This document shows positions 1 through 8,994 of a stretch of DNA of 64,000 nucleotides, piece by piece. The notes under the pieces were generated by a model. That model saw only the letters and a list, made by a program, of their open reading frames with translations. It did no database searches and had not been told where the DNA came from. How positions within the stretch are numbered: the stretch's first letter is position 1; each line of letters begins with the position of its first letter. The position numbers were made by a program, and so were the translations under genes. The DNA is from Agromyces intestinalis. GTDB taxonomy: Bacteria; Actinomycetota; Actinomycetes; Actinomycetales; Microbacteriaceae. The stretch covers positions 1,612,001-1,676,000 of the forward strand of contig NZ_CP043505.1 of assembly GCF_008365295.1 (NCBI RefSeq). Direction: 5' to 3'.

Positions 1-442
1 CGAAGGCGGTCACATGGGATGCCTCGCTGAAGCCCACGTGCAGTTGGGTGATCTGCGGATGCTGCGGCGAGTCCTCGATGTGCGCGACCGCGATGTCGTC
101 GCCGCGGAAGACGGTGAGGTAGGCAGGCGCATGCGCGTCGTCGTGCACCGTGCGCAGTGCCGCCCGCACCGGCGGGGTCACGACGAGCTGCGCTTGCACC
201 GATCGGCCGAGCCGATCGACCGCGCGGCCCAGGATGTACCGGTGCTCGTCGGGCTGGCGGCCGATGTAGTCGGCGGCGTGCAGGGTCTGCAGCAGCCGGT
301 ACGTCGTCGCCTGCCCGAGCCCCAGGCGCTCGGCCACCTCGGCGGCGGTCAGGCCCGACGGCGAGTCCCCGATCGCGTCGAGCACGCGCAGCACACGCGA
401 CACCGACTGGAGGCCGGTGTCCGCGCTGCCCTGCGACGTCAT
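1..442 (-). CDS. IclR-family transcriptional regulator (3' part missing)
   Basis: The reading frame on the minus strand starts at the ATG at 442 and runs off the window edge, so only about 147 residues are visible. The N-terminal 70 residues form a winged helix-turn-helix (SVSRVLRVLDAIGDSPSGLT, then AAEVAERLGLGQATTYRLLQ), followed by the start of the IclR effector-binding domain (YILGRAVDRLGRSVQAQL). IclR proteins bind a small carbon metabolite and repress or activate catabolic genes; the target is not visible here. A TAGACT -10 box (450-455) sits 7 nt before the ATG, so the mRNA is probably leaderless. Family assignment is firm, the ligand unknown. Confidence 0.88.
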   Translation of the reverse strand, partial: MTSQGSADTGLQSVSRVLRVLDAIGDSPSGLTAAEVAERLGLGQATTYRLLQTLHAADYIGRQPDEHRYILGRAVDRLGRSVQAQLVVTPPVRAALRTVHDDAHAPAYLTVFRGDDIAVAHIEDSPQHPQITQLHVGFSEASHVTAF

Positions 443-578
443 GCCGCCGAGTCTAGGCATCTCGTGCGGCCGTGTCCGCACCCGTTTCGCACATCGTGCG
501 AATCGGGGTCGCGGAGGTCGCGGCATCCGATCGAACCTGACTCCCGACCATCCCCCGGAGTACATGGAGGTACCCCCG

Positions 579-1154
579 ATGTCCAAGATCCTCATCATCA
601 CCGGCGACGCGGCCGAGACGCTCGAGGTCTTCTACCCGTACCACCGCCTGCAGGAGGCCGGGTACGAGGTGCACCTCGGCGCACCGGCCAAGCGCAAGCT
701 GCAGTTCGTCGTGCACGACTTCGTCGACGGATTCGACACCTACACCGAGAAGCTCGGCCACACGTGGGACGCCGACATCGCGCTCGCCGACGTCGACCCG
801 GCCGACTACGTCGCCATCGTGGTGCCCGGCGGCCGCGCCCCCGAGTACCTGCGCAACAACGAGGACGCCAAGCGCATCGTCCGCTACTTCGCCGCACAGG
901 ACGCGCCGATCGCCGCGACCTGCCACGGCCCGCTGCTGCTGGGCGCCGCGGGCGTGCTCGAGGGCCGCACCTCGAGTGCATACCCCGAGCTCGCGATCGA
1001 CGTCGAGACGGCCGGCGGCGTCTTCGAGAACGGCGGCGGAGTCGTCGACGGGGCGCTCGTCACCGCCCGCGCCTGGCCCGACAACGGCACCTGGATGAAG
1101 GCGTTCCTCGAGGTGCTCGCCGCCCACGAGGCATCCGCCGCCGAAGCCGCCTGA
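579..1154 (+). CDS. DJ-1/PfpI family protein
   Basis: A 191-residue single-domain protein of the DJ-1/PfpI class I glutamine amidotransferase-like fold. It starts MSKILIITGDAAETLEVFYP and carries the nucleophile elbow AATCHGPLLL with Cys115 as the predicted reactive residue, followed by a class-typical GGVFENGGGVVDGALVTAR strand. Family members act as proteases, deglycases or hydratases, so no specific reaction can be assigned. The start at 579 was chosen because GGAGG (566-570) lies 8 nt upstream; an in-frame ATG at 564 overlaps that site. It is divergent from the IclR gene and convergent with the DUF1707 gene. Confidence 0.85.
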   Translation: MSKILIITGDAAETLEVFYPYHRLQEAGYEVHLGAPAKRKLQFVVHDFVDGFDTYTEKLGHTWDADIALADVDPADYVAIVVPGGRAPEYLRNNEDAKRIVRYFAAQDAPIAATCHGPLLLGAAGVLEGRTSSAYPELAIDVETAGGVFENGGGVVDGALVTARAWPDNGTWMKAFLEVLAAHEASAAEAA

Positions 1155-1176
1155 CCGCGACCGGCAGCGCGGGCGG

Positions 1177-1620
1177 TCAGCGCCGCCCGCGCTGCTGCGA
1201 CGCCGGTCCGTAGATGATGACGCCCGCGATCGGCACGAGCAGGAAGAACAGCCACGACCACGCCCAACCGCCCCACGCGAACCCGGCGATGAAGAACAGG
1301 CCGAGGGCGAGGAACGGCACGAACGCCATGATCGTCGCGCCCCACCCGCCGCCGAGGGCGCGGCTGGAGCCCCAGTTGTCGTCGGCCGGCCCCGACCCGG
1401 CGCGGCCTCCGCCCGCGCTGACCGAGCGCGGCAGGTCGGAGAACAGCGGTGCGAGGTCGCCCCAGGTGATCGCGCTGCGGGCGGAGGCCACGCGTTCCTC
1501 GAACTCGACCGGGCTCAGCCGCCCCTCCTCCCGTGCCTGGGTGAGCGCGCCGACTGCGGCGTCTCGGTCGGCGTTGCCGATGCGTTCGGACGGGCGGACG
1601 GGATTCGCGAAATCGACCAT
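1177..1620 (-). CDS. DUF1707 (SHOCT-like) domain membrane protein
   Basis: A 147-residue protein with an N-terminal DUF1707 domain (residues about 8-60, including RIGNADRDAAVGALTQAREE and RLSPVEFEERVASARSA). A Gly-rich linker follows, then two hydrophobic segments (about 95-115 and 118-138) predicted to span the membrane, and a short basic tail. DUF1707 occurs widely in actinobacteria on the cytoplasmic side of small membrane proteins; its role is unknown. A run of purines (GGGGGA) just before the ATG at 1620 serves as ribosome binding site. Its 5' end is 66 bp from the divergent NYN gene. Confidence 0.85.
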   Translation of the reverse strand: MVDFANPVRPSERIGNADRDAAVGALTQAREEGRLSPVEFEERVASARSAITWGDLAPLFSDLPRSVSAGGGRAGSGPADDNWGSSRALGGGWGATIMAFVPFLALGLFFIAGFAWGGWAWSWLFFLLVPIAGVIIYGPASQQRGRR

Positions 1621-1685
1621 TCCCCCAGCATGCTCGGCGACCGCCCGCTACGGAAGGCCCGCCGACCAGCGGGTAGGCTCGGAGG

Positions 1686-2723
1686 ATGGCAAGCGCAGAA
1701 CCCCGGGTCGCGCTCTACTTCGACTTCGACAACATCGTCATCTCCAGATACGACCAGCTTCACGGCGACGGCGCGTACCGCAAGGACACCTCCCGCTCCA
1801 AGACGCCCTCGGCGGGCACCAAGACCGCCGAACGGCTCGTCGAGGCGACCGTCGACGTCGACGCGGTACTCGACTTCGCGGCGACGTTCGGCACCATCGC
1901 GCTCGCTCGCGCATACGCCGACTGGTCGACACCGGTCAACGCGAGCTACCGCGGGCAGCTCATCGACCGCGCGGTCGACCTGGTGCAGCTGTTCCCGCTG
2001 TCAGCCACCAAGAACGGCGCCGACATCCGGCTCGCGGTCGACGCGGTGGAAGACCTGTTCCGTCTCGACGATCTCACGCACATCGTGATCGTCGCCGGCG
2101 ACAGCGACTACGTCGCCCTCGCGCAGAAGGCCAAACGCCTCGGGCGCTACGTCGTGGGCATCGGCGTCGCTGGCGGCACGAGCCGGGCGCTCACCGCCTC
2201 GTGCGACGAATACGCCGACTACGACGCGCTGCTCACGACGGATGCCTCGGTCGACGATGACGAAACGGATGCTCCGCCGGCCGCGCAGGCGGCGCCCGCC
2301 ACGCCGCCCGCGAAGTCATCGCGAGGTCGCGGGCGCCGGGCGACGTCCGAGACGGTGAAGCCCGAGGCATCCGATACCTCCGAGGCATCCGACGCGTCCG
2401 CGCAGGCCGACGCGCCCGAACCGCCCAAGGCCGCCGGTCTCGCGGTCGCGTTCCAGCCACCGGTCGCGGCCGGCGAGTCGAACCCGCCGTCGCGCAACCC
2501 CGGCCGGCTGCTGCTGAAGGCGCTCGAGCTGCTGCGCGCGAAGAACGACGAGGAGTGGCAGCCGTCGGGCTCGGTGAAGAACCAGATGCTGCGTATGGAT
2601 CCGTCGTTCCAGGAGCGCCGGCTCGGGTTCGCGTCGTTCACCGAGTTCCTCAAGTCGCGCGGCGGCGTCGTCGAGCTCGACGAACAGGCGAACCGCATCC
2701 GGCTCCGCCCGAAGAAGCCCTGA
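1686..2723 (+). CDS. NYN-domain (PIN-like) ribonuclease with C-terminal LOTUS/OST-HTH domain
   Basis: A 345-residue protein. Residues 1-180 form an NYN domain: ALYFDFDNIVISRYDQ supplies the first acidic cluster, and IVIVAGDSDYVALAQKAKRL holds the conserved GDSDY motif expected in a metal-dependent nuclease. A Pro/Ala/Glu/Ser-rich linker of about 80 residues follows. The last 75 residues (LLLKALELLRAKNDEEWQPS to the end) resemble an OST-HTH/LOTUS domain, a fold that binds structured or G-rich RNA. The combination suggests RNA processing or turnover, but the substrate is unknown. TAGGCT at 1674-1679 lies 6 nt before the ATG, indicating a leaderless transcript. Confidence 0.85.
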   Translation: MASAEPRVALYFDFDNIVISRYDQLHGDGAYRKDTSRSKTPSAGTKTAERLVEATVDVDAVLDFAATFGTIALARAYADWSTPVNASYRGQLIDRAVDLVQLFPLSATKNGADIRLAVDAVEDLFRLDDLTHIVIVAGDSDYVALAQKAKRLGRYVVGIGVAGGTSRALTASCDEYADYDALLTTDASVDDDETDAPPAAQAAPATPPAKSSRGRGRRATSETVKPEASDTSEASDASAQADAPEPPKAAGLAVAFQPPVAAGESNPPSRNPGRLLLKALELLRAKNDEEWQPSGSVKNQMLRMDPSFQERRLGFASFTEFLKSRGGVVELDEQANRIRLRPKKP

Positions 2724-2760
2724 CCCCGGCGCGCGCGCCCGCGTGCGCCCGCCACTTCTC

Positions 2761-2820
2761 CCGTTTGGACGCGATTCGGCGCCGGCACCCCGACCCACCC
2801 GCCGAAACTCGTCCAAACGG
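2761..2820. repeat. Intergenic palindrome, family A, copy 1
   Basis: Two 21-nt arms (2761-2781 and 2800-2820) pair at 19 of 21 positions around an 18-nt loop. The arm word TTTGGACGCGATTCGGC recurs at 47.2, 48.3 and 53.9 kb. It lies between the convergent 3' ends of the NYN gene and gdhA, so here it could act as a bidirectional terminator; there is no U-tract. Confidence 0.85.
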
Positions 2821-2869
2821 CGATGACCGAGGCCGAGGCCGCCGGGCGCGCGAGCGGAGCGCGGGCGCG

Positions 2870-4384
<1,515 letters not shown>

Positions 4385-4416
4385 TCACCCTAACCCATGT
4401 GAACTCGGTGTTTCCT

Positions 4417-4461
4417 GTGGTCTGACCACTTCGATACCCCGTGCTACTGTGGTCTGACCAC
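4417..4461 (+). promoter_or_regulatory. Twin LldR/FadR-type operators over the lld promoter
   Basis: Two identical 13-bp palindromes GTGGTCTGACCAC lie at 4417-4429 and 4449-4461, 32 bp apart centre to centre (about three helical turns). They contain TGGTNNNACCA, the core recognised by FadR-subfamily GntR regulators such as LldR. A possible -35 (CTGACC, 4422-4427) and -10 (TACTGT, 4445-4450) overlap the two sites, so bound dimers would block transcription of the downstream regulator and lldD. Confidence 0.8.
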
Positions 4462-4484
4462 ATCCGCACCGCCGAGGGGGCACG

Positions 4485-5288
4485 ATGGCGCGCACCGCCG
4501 CATACGAACGGCCCTCGGCGACGCCGCGCGCGTGGCAGGCCGTGCTCGAGCACATCGAGGCGCAATTGCTCTCGGGCGAGCTCGCTGCCGGCGACCGGCT
4601 GCCCGGCGAACGCCAGCTCTCGACCGACCTCGGCGTCGGCCGATCGAGCGTGCGCGAGGCGCTGCGCGTGCTCGAGGCGATGGGGCTCGTGCGCACCGCC
4701 ACCGGGTCAGGCCCCACCGCCGGCGCCATCATCGTCGCCACCCCCGCCGGCGCGATGGGCGCGCTCATGCGGCTGCAGGTCGCCGCCCGCGGGTTCCCGG
4801 TCGCCGACATCGTGCGCACACGGCTCGTGCTCGAGGCATCCGTCGTGGAAGAGCTCGCCGGGGCCGACCCCGTGCCCTCCCTCGCCGAACTGACCCGTCT
4901 GCTCGATGCGATGGACGCACGCGACCTCGCCCCCGACGACTTCCTCGCGCTCGACGCCGCGTTCCACCTGGGACTCGCCGAGGCATCCGGCAACCAGGTG
5001 ATCGCCGCCACCATGGCCGGCCTGCGCAGTGGCATCGAAGGGTACGCGCGAGCCGGCGTCGCCCGGCTCGCCGACTGGGGCGCGACCTCGGCGCGGCTGC
5101 GACACGAGCATCGGGGCGTGCTCGAGGCGATCCGCGCATCGGATGCCACGCTGGCGCGCACCCTCATCCGCGACCACATCGCCGGCTACTACGCCGAGAC
5201 GCTGGCCGAGACATCCGCTCCCCCGACCGCCCGGCCGGCCGCTCCGATCCCCGCTCCCCCCGTTTCGAAGGAGATCCGCTCATGGTGA
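4485..5288 (+). CDS. lldR: FadR/GntR-family regulator of lactate utilisation (LldR-like)
   Basis: A 267-residue FadR-type GntR repressor. Residues 10-75 form the winged helix ([20 protein letters not shown], then [13 protein letters not shown]); the rest is an all-helical FCD ligand domain ([20 protein letters not shown]). The two operators upstream and the lactate dehydrogenase gene, whose ATG at 5282 overlaps this stop codon, indicate autoregulation and control of lldD with lactate as probable inducer. GAGGGGG at 4474-4480 precedes the ATG. The role is inferred from context; the subfamily is clear. Confidence 0.86.
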   Translation: MARTAAYERPSATPRAWQAVLEHIEAQLLSGELAAGDRLPGERQLSTDLGVGRSSVREALRVLEAMGLVRTATGSGPTAGAIIVATPAGAMGALMRLQVAARGFPVADIVRTRLVLEASVVEELAGADPVPSLAELTRLLDAMDARDLAPDDFLALDAAFHLGLAEASGNQVIAATMAGLRSGIEGYARAGVARLADWGATSARLRHEHRGVLEAIRASDATLARTLIRDHIAGYYAETLAETSAPPTARPAAPIPAPPVSKEIRSW

Positions 5289-6685
5289 AGCGCCAGTTCC
5301 CGAACCCGCGCGACGTGTTCGAACTCATGCAGTTCAAACGCCCCACCTGGAACGCCACCGATCGCCGCCTGGCCCAGGCGCTCACGATCGCCGACCTGCG
5401 CACGATCGCGAAGCGCCGCACCCCGAAGGCCGCGTTCGACTACACCGAGGGCGCCGCCGAGGGCGAACTGTCGCTCGCGCGTGCTCGCCAGGCGTTCGAG
5501 GACGTCGAGTTCCACCCGTCGATCCTGCGGAGCGTGCCCGTGGTCGACACGTCCACGACGGTGCTCGACGGGCCCAGCGCGCTGCCGTTCGGCATCGCGC
5601 CCACCGGGTTCACGCGCCTCATGCAGACCGAGGGCGAGATCGCCGGGGCCGGCGCAGCGGGTGCGGCAGGCATCCCGTTCACGCTGTCGACCCTCGGCAC
5701 CACCTCCATCGAGAATGTGAAGGCCGCGAACCCGACCGGGCGCAACTGGTTCCAGCTCTACGTCATGCGCCGGCGCGAGATCTCGTACGATCTCGTGCGC
5801 CGCGCCGAGGCCGCCGGGTTCGACACGATCTTCTTCACCGTCGACACGCCCGTCGCCGGCGCGCGGCTGCGCGACAAGCGCAACGGGTTCTCGATCCCGC
5901 CGCAGCTCACGCCCGCGACCGTCATCAACGCGATCCCGCGGCCCGAATGGTGGATCAACTTCCTCACCACCCCCAAGCTCGAATTCGCGTCGCTGTCCTC
6001 CACCGGCGGCACCGTCGGCGAACTGCTCGACGCCGCCATGGACCCGACCATCTCGTTCGACGACCTCGACATCATCCGCTCGATGTGGAACGGCAAGATC
6101 GTCGTCAAGGGCGTGCAGACCATCGCCGACGCCCGCGCCCTCGCCGACCGCGGCGTCGACGGCATCGTGCTCTCGAACCACGGCGGCCGCCAGCTCGACC
6201 GGGCGCCGATCCCGTTCCACCTGCTGCCCGACGTGGCGCGCGAGGTCGGGCGCGACCTCACCGTCATGATCGACACCGGCATCATGAACGGCGCCGACAT
6301 CGTGGCATCCATCGCGCTCGGAGCCGACTTCACCCTCATCGGCCGCGCCTACCTCTACGGCCTCATGGCCGGCGGGCGCCGCGGCGTCGACCGCACCATC
6401 GAGATCCTGCGCGGAGAGATCGAGCGCACCATGAAGCTGCTCGAGGTCGCGACCCTCGACGAGCTCGGCCCCCAGCACGTCACGCAGCTCACCCGCCTGC
6501 AGCCCATTCGTCGCGAAGTGGCGGATGCCGCGGAGCGCGCCGCGGCGACCCCGAAGCCGCGCGGCTCGCGGGCGGGTGCGTCTTCTGCTTCCGCTTCCGC
6601 GAAGCCGGCGGCGGCCAAAGCGGTGGCGGCGGCCAAACCGGCGGCGGCCAAGCCGGCGGCGCGCAGGGCGACCCCGAAGGCCTGA
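5282..6685 (+). CDS. lldD: FMN-dependent alpha-hydroxy-acid (L-lactate) dehydrogenase with Ala/Lys-rich tail
   Basis: A 467-residue member of the FMN-dependent 2-hydroxyacid dehydrogenase family, oxidising L-lactate to pyruvate. It matches the LldD2 type known in actinobacteria ([19 protein letters not shown]-terminus; [20 protein letters not shown]). The catalytic His and Arg lie in [13 protein letters not shown], and FMN-binding segments [20 protein letters not shown] and [13 protein letters not shown] are present. The enzyme domain ends near residue 415; the last 50 residues are a low-complexity Ala/Lys/Pro tail with repeated PAAAK units, unusual for the family. It is translationally coupled to lldR. 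Confidence 0.93.
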   Translation: MVKRQFPNPRDVFELMQFKRPTWNATDRRLAQALTIADLRTIAKRRTPKAAFDYTEGAAEGELSLARARQAFEDVEFHPSILRSVPVVDTSTTVLDGPSALPFGIAPTGFTRLMQTEGEIAGAGAAGAAGIPFTLSTLGTTSIENVKAANPTGRNWFQLYVMRRREISYDLVRRAEAAGFDTIFFTVDTPVAGARLRDKRNGFSIPPQLTPATVINAIPRPEWWINFLTTPKLEFASLSSTGGTVGELLDAAMDPTISFDDLDIIRSMWNGKIVVKGVQTIADARALADRGVDGIVLSNHGGRQLDRAPIPFHLLPDVAREVGRDLTVMIDTGIMNGADIVASIALGADFTLIGRAYLYGLMAGGRRGVDRTIEILRGEIERTMKLLEVATLDELGPQHVTQLTRLQPIRREVADAAERAAATPKPRGSRAGASSASASAKPAAAKAVAAAKPAAAKPAARRATPKA

Positions 6686-6734
6686 GGCGGGCGAGCGGCA
6701 TCTGCCGCCTCGGCCGGCCGCCAGCGCTCCGCTC

Positions 6735-6802
6735 GCGAAAACAGGATGAGCCGAGACATCCCGCCCCACCAGACCCCATAGACCACCTCATCCTGTTTTC
6801 GC
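6735..6802. repeat. Intergenic palindrome, family E
   Basis: Perfect 16-bp arms GCGAAAACAGGATGAG (6735-6750) and its complement (6787-6802) flank a 36-nt loop. The arms are much richer in A/T than the surroundings. It lies between the convergent ends of lldD and yidC and could serve as a bidirectional terminator. No second copy was noticed in the window. Confidence 0.8.
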
Positions 6803-6819
6803 ACCGGCGCGGGCGCGCC

Positions 6820-7632
6820 TCAGGCGACCGGGCTGGGCGCACCCGCTCCTGCACCATCCGCACCTGCGGCGGGCGGGTCGATCACGGTGCGGCGCAGCAC
6901 GATCCGCTGGCCGAGGGTCCAGGTGATCGTGACGGCGAGGTAGAGCCCCGCGGCGAGCGGCACGAACGGCACGATCACCGCGGTCAGGAACGGCAGCACC
7001 GCCGCGACGCGGGTCAGCGCCGCCAGGCCGGGAGCCGAGCCGGCGGCGGCGGTCGGCGCAGGTGTCACCGCGGCACCGGCTCGTGCCATCCGCCGGGTGA
7101 GTTCGCCGACGACCAGCGCGATCGCGACCAGCGCGACCGTCACTGCGACGAGCGCAGGCGTGAGGGTTCCGCCGGCGACCGCGCCCGCGAACGACGAGCC
7201 GAGCGGCACGCCGAACATGGTGTGCGCGAGCATCGCGTTCGCGTGCCCGTTGATCGTCGGCAGGATGAACAGCGCGTAGACCACCGAGATCACGGGCGCC
7301 TGCACGAGCGTCGGCAGGCATCCGGCGAGCGGTGAGACCTTCTCGCGCGCATAGAGGTCCATCATGGCCCGCTGCAGCTTCTCGGGGTTCTTCGCGTGGC
7401 GCCGCTGCAGTTCGGCGAGTTTGGGCGCGAGGCGCATCCTGGCGCGTTCGGCGCGCGCCTGCGAGATCGCGGTCGGGATGAGGGCGGCGCGCACCGCGAG
7501 CGTGAGCACGACCACCGCGAGCGCGGCGCTGCCCGCTCCGGCGAGGGGTTCGAGCGTGCTTGCGAGCCAGGCGAGCACGGCGTAGGCGCCGTCGATGACG
7601 GCGGCGATGGGCGGGAATGCGTAGAGGTTCAT
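6820..7632 (-). CDS. yidC: YidC/Oxa1-family membrane protein insertase (second paralogue type)
   Basis: A 270-residue polytopic protein with the 60KD_IMP/YidC core: five predicted membrane segments, the functionally important Arg in the groove (VVLTLAVRAALIPTAISQAR) and the cytoplasmic hairpin KLAELQRRHAKNPEKLQRAM. The MDLYAREKVSPLAGCLPTLVQAP motif region is typical of the family (Gram-positive short form without a large periplasmic domain). YidC inserts small membrane proteins alone or with SecYEG. The absence of rpmH/rnpA neighbours indicates a paralogue rather than the oriC-linked copy. AGGA lies just upstream of the ATG at 7632. The upstream gene encodes DUF6412. Confidence 0.88.
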   Translation of the reverse strand: MNLYAFPPIAAVIDGAYAVLAWLASTLEPLAGAGSAALAVVVLTLAVRAALIPTAISQARAERARMRLAPKLAELQRRHAKNPEKLQRAMMDLYAREKVSPLAGCLPTLVQAPVISVVYALFILPTINGHANAMLAHTMFGVPLGSSFAGAVAGGTLTPALVAVTVALVAIALVVGELTRRMARAGAAVTPAPTAAAGSAPGLAALTRVAAVLPFLTAVIVPFVPLAAGLYLAVTITWTLGQRIVLRRTVIDPPAAGADGAGAGAPSPVA

Positions 7633-7835
7633 GGTGTCCTGACGGTCGAAGGGATGCGGGTCCGTTCGGCCGCGGGCGGCGGGGGTGGTCGGGTCGCTGC
7701 GATGCCCCGAGCGGATGCCCCGGGCGGATGCCCCGGGCGGCGAGCGCAGGGACGCGCACCGGGCGCACAGCACTACGCAGCGATCGGATGCCCCGCCGCA
7801 GTGTCGCCCGTCTCAGCGGACGACAGCGCGGCCGG

Positions 7836-8141
7836 TCAGGCGGCGGTCGGGGCTCGCGGGCGGGTGCGCCCCGGTGCGTCGGGGTCGCTCTGCGAGAGCA
7901 GGCGCGAGACGTCGACGGTCTGCCCGCGGTGCACGGAGGCCGCGGGGTCGGGCTCGGCAGGCACGAGCACGCGCAGCGCGACGAACGCGACGGCTGCGAC
8001 ACCGAGCGCGCCGACGATGAGCAGCACCATCGCGGGGCTGCCGGTCGCGGCGGTGGCGGCGACCGCGTCGCCCGCAGAAACGACGCCCTGCGCCACGGCA
8101 GCGACCAGCTGCAGGAAGGCGGCGAGGACGACCGTGGACAT
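7836..8141 (-). CDS. DUF6412 small membrane protein
   Basis: A 101-residue protein with two hydrophobic segments (about residues 3-20 and 32-56) and a polar C-terminal tail carrying the SDPDAPGRTRPRAP signature that I associate with DUF6412, a family of Microbacteriaceae and relatives found beside a YidC paralogue. Function is unknown; constant proximity to YidC suggests a substrate or partner of the insertase. TAGACT (complement of 8149-8154) sits 7 nt before the ATG at 8141, which sets the start and implies a leaderless mRNA. The 200 bp between it and yidC are non-coding and contain repeats of GCGGATGCCCCGGG. Confidence 0.72.
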   Translation of the reverse strand: MSTVVLAAFLQLVAAVAQGVVSAGDAVAATAATGSPAMVLLIVGALGVAAVAFVALRVLVPAEPDPAASVHRGQTVDVSRLLSQSDPDAPGRTRPRAPTAA

Positions 8142-8151
8142 GCCGGGGAGT

Positions 8152-8706
8152 CTACCCGCGTGATCTGACGGCACGCTGCACACGCTTGCCCGACTTCGCG
8201 ATGGAGCGGTCGAGCTCTACGTCGGTGGGCGCGACAGTCGTCTGGGCGAGGACATGCGCGGCGACGAAGTCCGACATCTTGCGCACCTGCTCGACGCGCT
8301 TGCGGCGTCGCTTCACGGTGCGTTCGTGGGCCTTGACCCGGGCTCTCGCCTCATGGGTCGCGGCGGCGAGCGGTCGCCCGCCGCCGTAGAGTTCGGGCCG
8401 GACCGGCAGGGTGCGCCCACCAGGTCCGACGCGAATCGCCTGGCGTTCGAGCAGTGCGGCGGCGTGGGCGGCGTCCCGGGCCGCGCCCCGCGGGTCGTGC
8501 CTGCGCACTCTTCGAGCCGCCCGGCGCGTGCGACGGGCGTCGGCGATCGCCGCTTCGAGGCGCGTGCGCTGCGCGCGGTCGGTGAGCACCTTCGCCAGAC
8601 CGCGGGCCTCGTGCTCGGTGCGCTTCGCGGCGCGGATGGCGTCGCGTGCGGCGCGGTCGTCACGGCGCGCGAGGTCTCGCGCGAAGCCTCCGATTCTCGC
8701 GGTCAT
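8152..8706 (-). CDS. Hypothetical basic protein
   Basis: A 184-residue Arg/Ala-rich protein (MTARIGGFARDLARRDDRAA at the N-terminus, SIAKSGKRVQRAVRSRG at the end), predicted to be helical and strongly positively charged with no membrane segment. I do not recognise a family. Support for its reality is a promoter-like TAGACC (complement of 8713-8718) 6 nt before the ATG, the end just upstream of the DUF6412 gene with shared orientation, and a composition that is helical throughout. A nucleic-acid or ribosome contact is conceivable from charge only. Three 19-bp repeats lie immediately upstream of its promoter. Confidence 0.6.
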   Translation of the reverse strand: MTARIGGFARDLARRDDRAARDAIRAAKRTEHEARGLAKVLTDRAQRTRLEAAIADARRTRRAARRVRRHDPRGAARDAAHAAALLERQAIRVGPGGRTLPVRPELYGGGRPLAAATHEARARVKAHERTVKRRRKRVEQVRKMSDFVAAHVLAQTTVAPTDVELDRSIAKSGKRVQRAVRSRG

Positions 8707-8741
8707 GGCTCCGGTCTACGCCCGCCGTGCCTGCGTGGCAA

Positions 8742-8798
8742 GGGGTTGCGCCGGTACCGAGGGGTTGCGCCGGTACCGAGGGCTTGCGCCGGTATACG
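8742..8798. repeat. Three tandem 19-bp repeats upstream of a leaderless promoter
   Basis: GGGGTTGCGCCGGTACCGA occurs exactly at 8742-8760 and 8761-8779; a third copy at 8780-8798 differs slightly. Each holds a GGTACC core. The array begins 23 bp upstream of the -10 box of the minus-strand gene 8152-8706, so it may be an operator array for that gene. Confidence 0.85.
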
Positions 8799-8837
8799 GA
8801 TGCCTCCCTCGCGGATCAGCCGGCCCGCCCCACGCGC

Positions 8838-8891
8838 GGGCACGCGTTCGGGTCCCGGCGCGGCGGGCACGCGTCCGGGTCCCGGCGCGAC
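8838..8891. repeat. Two tandem 27-bp repeats
   Basis: Copies at 8838-8864 and 8865-8891 share GGGCACGCGTNCGGGTCCCG and differ at few positions. They lie in the non-coding gap between the basic-protein gene and the ROK gene; no function is apparent. Confidence 0.7.
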
Positions 8892-8994
8892 GCACCCGAT
8901 CGGCTCGAGGTTGCCCTCCGTGAACGGCCCCGAACGAACGCGTCCCCCGAACGGGGTACGTGACCGGATGCCCCGTGCACCCCATGCTTGGCCC

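Noticed and set aside
2761-2820. Palindrome as an ordinary rho-independent terminator
   Set aside because: No U-tract follows, and identical arms recur in divergent promoter gaps (47.2 and 53.9 kb), where terminators are not expected; a terminator role may hold only for some copies.
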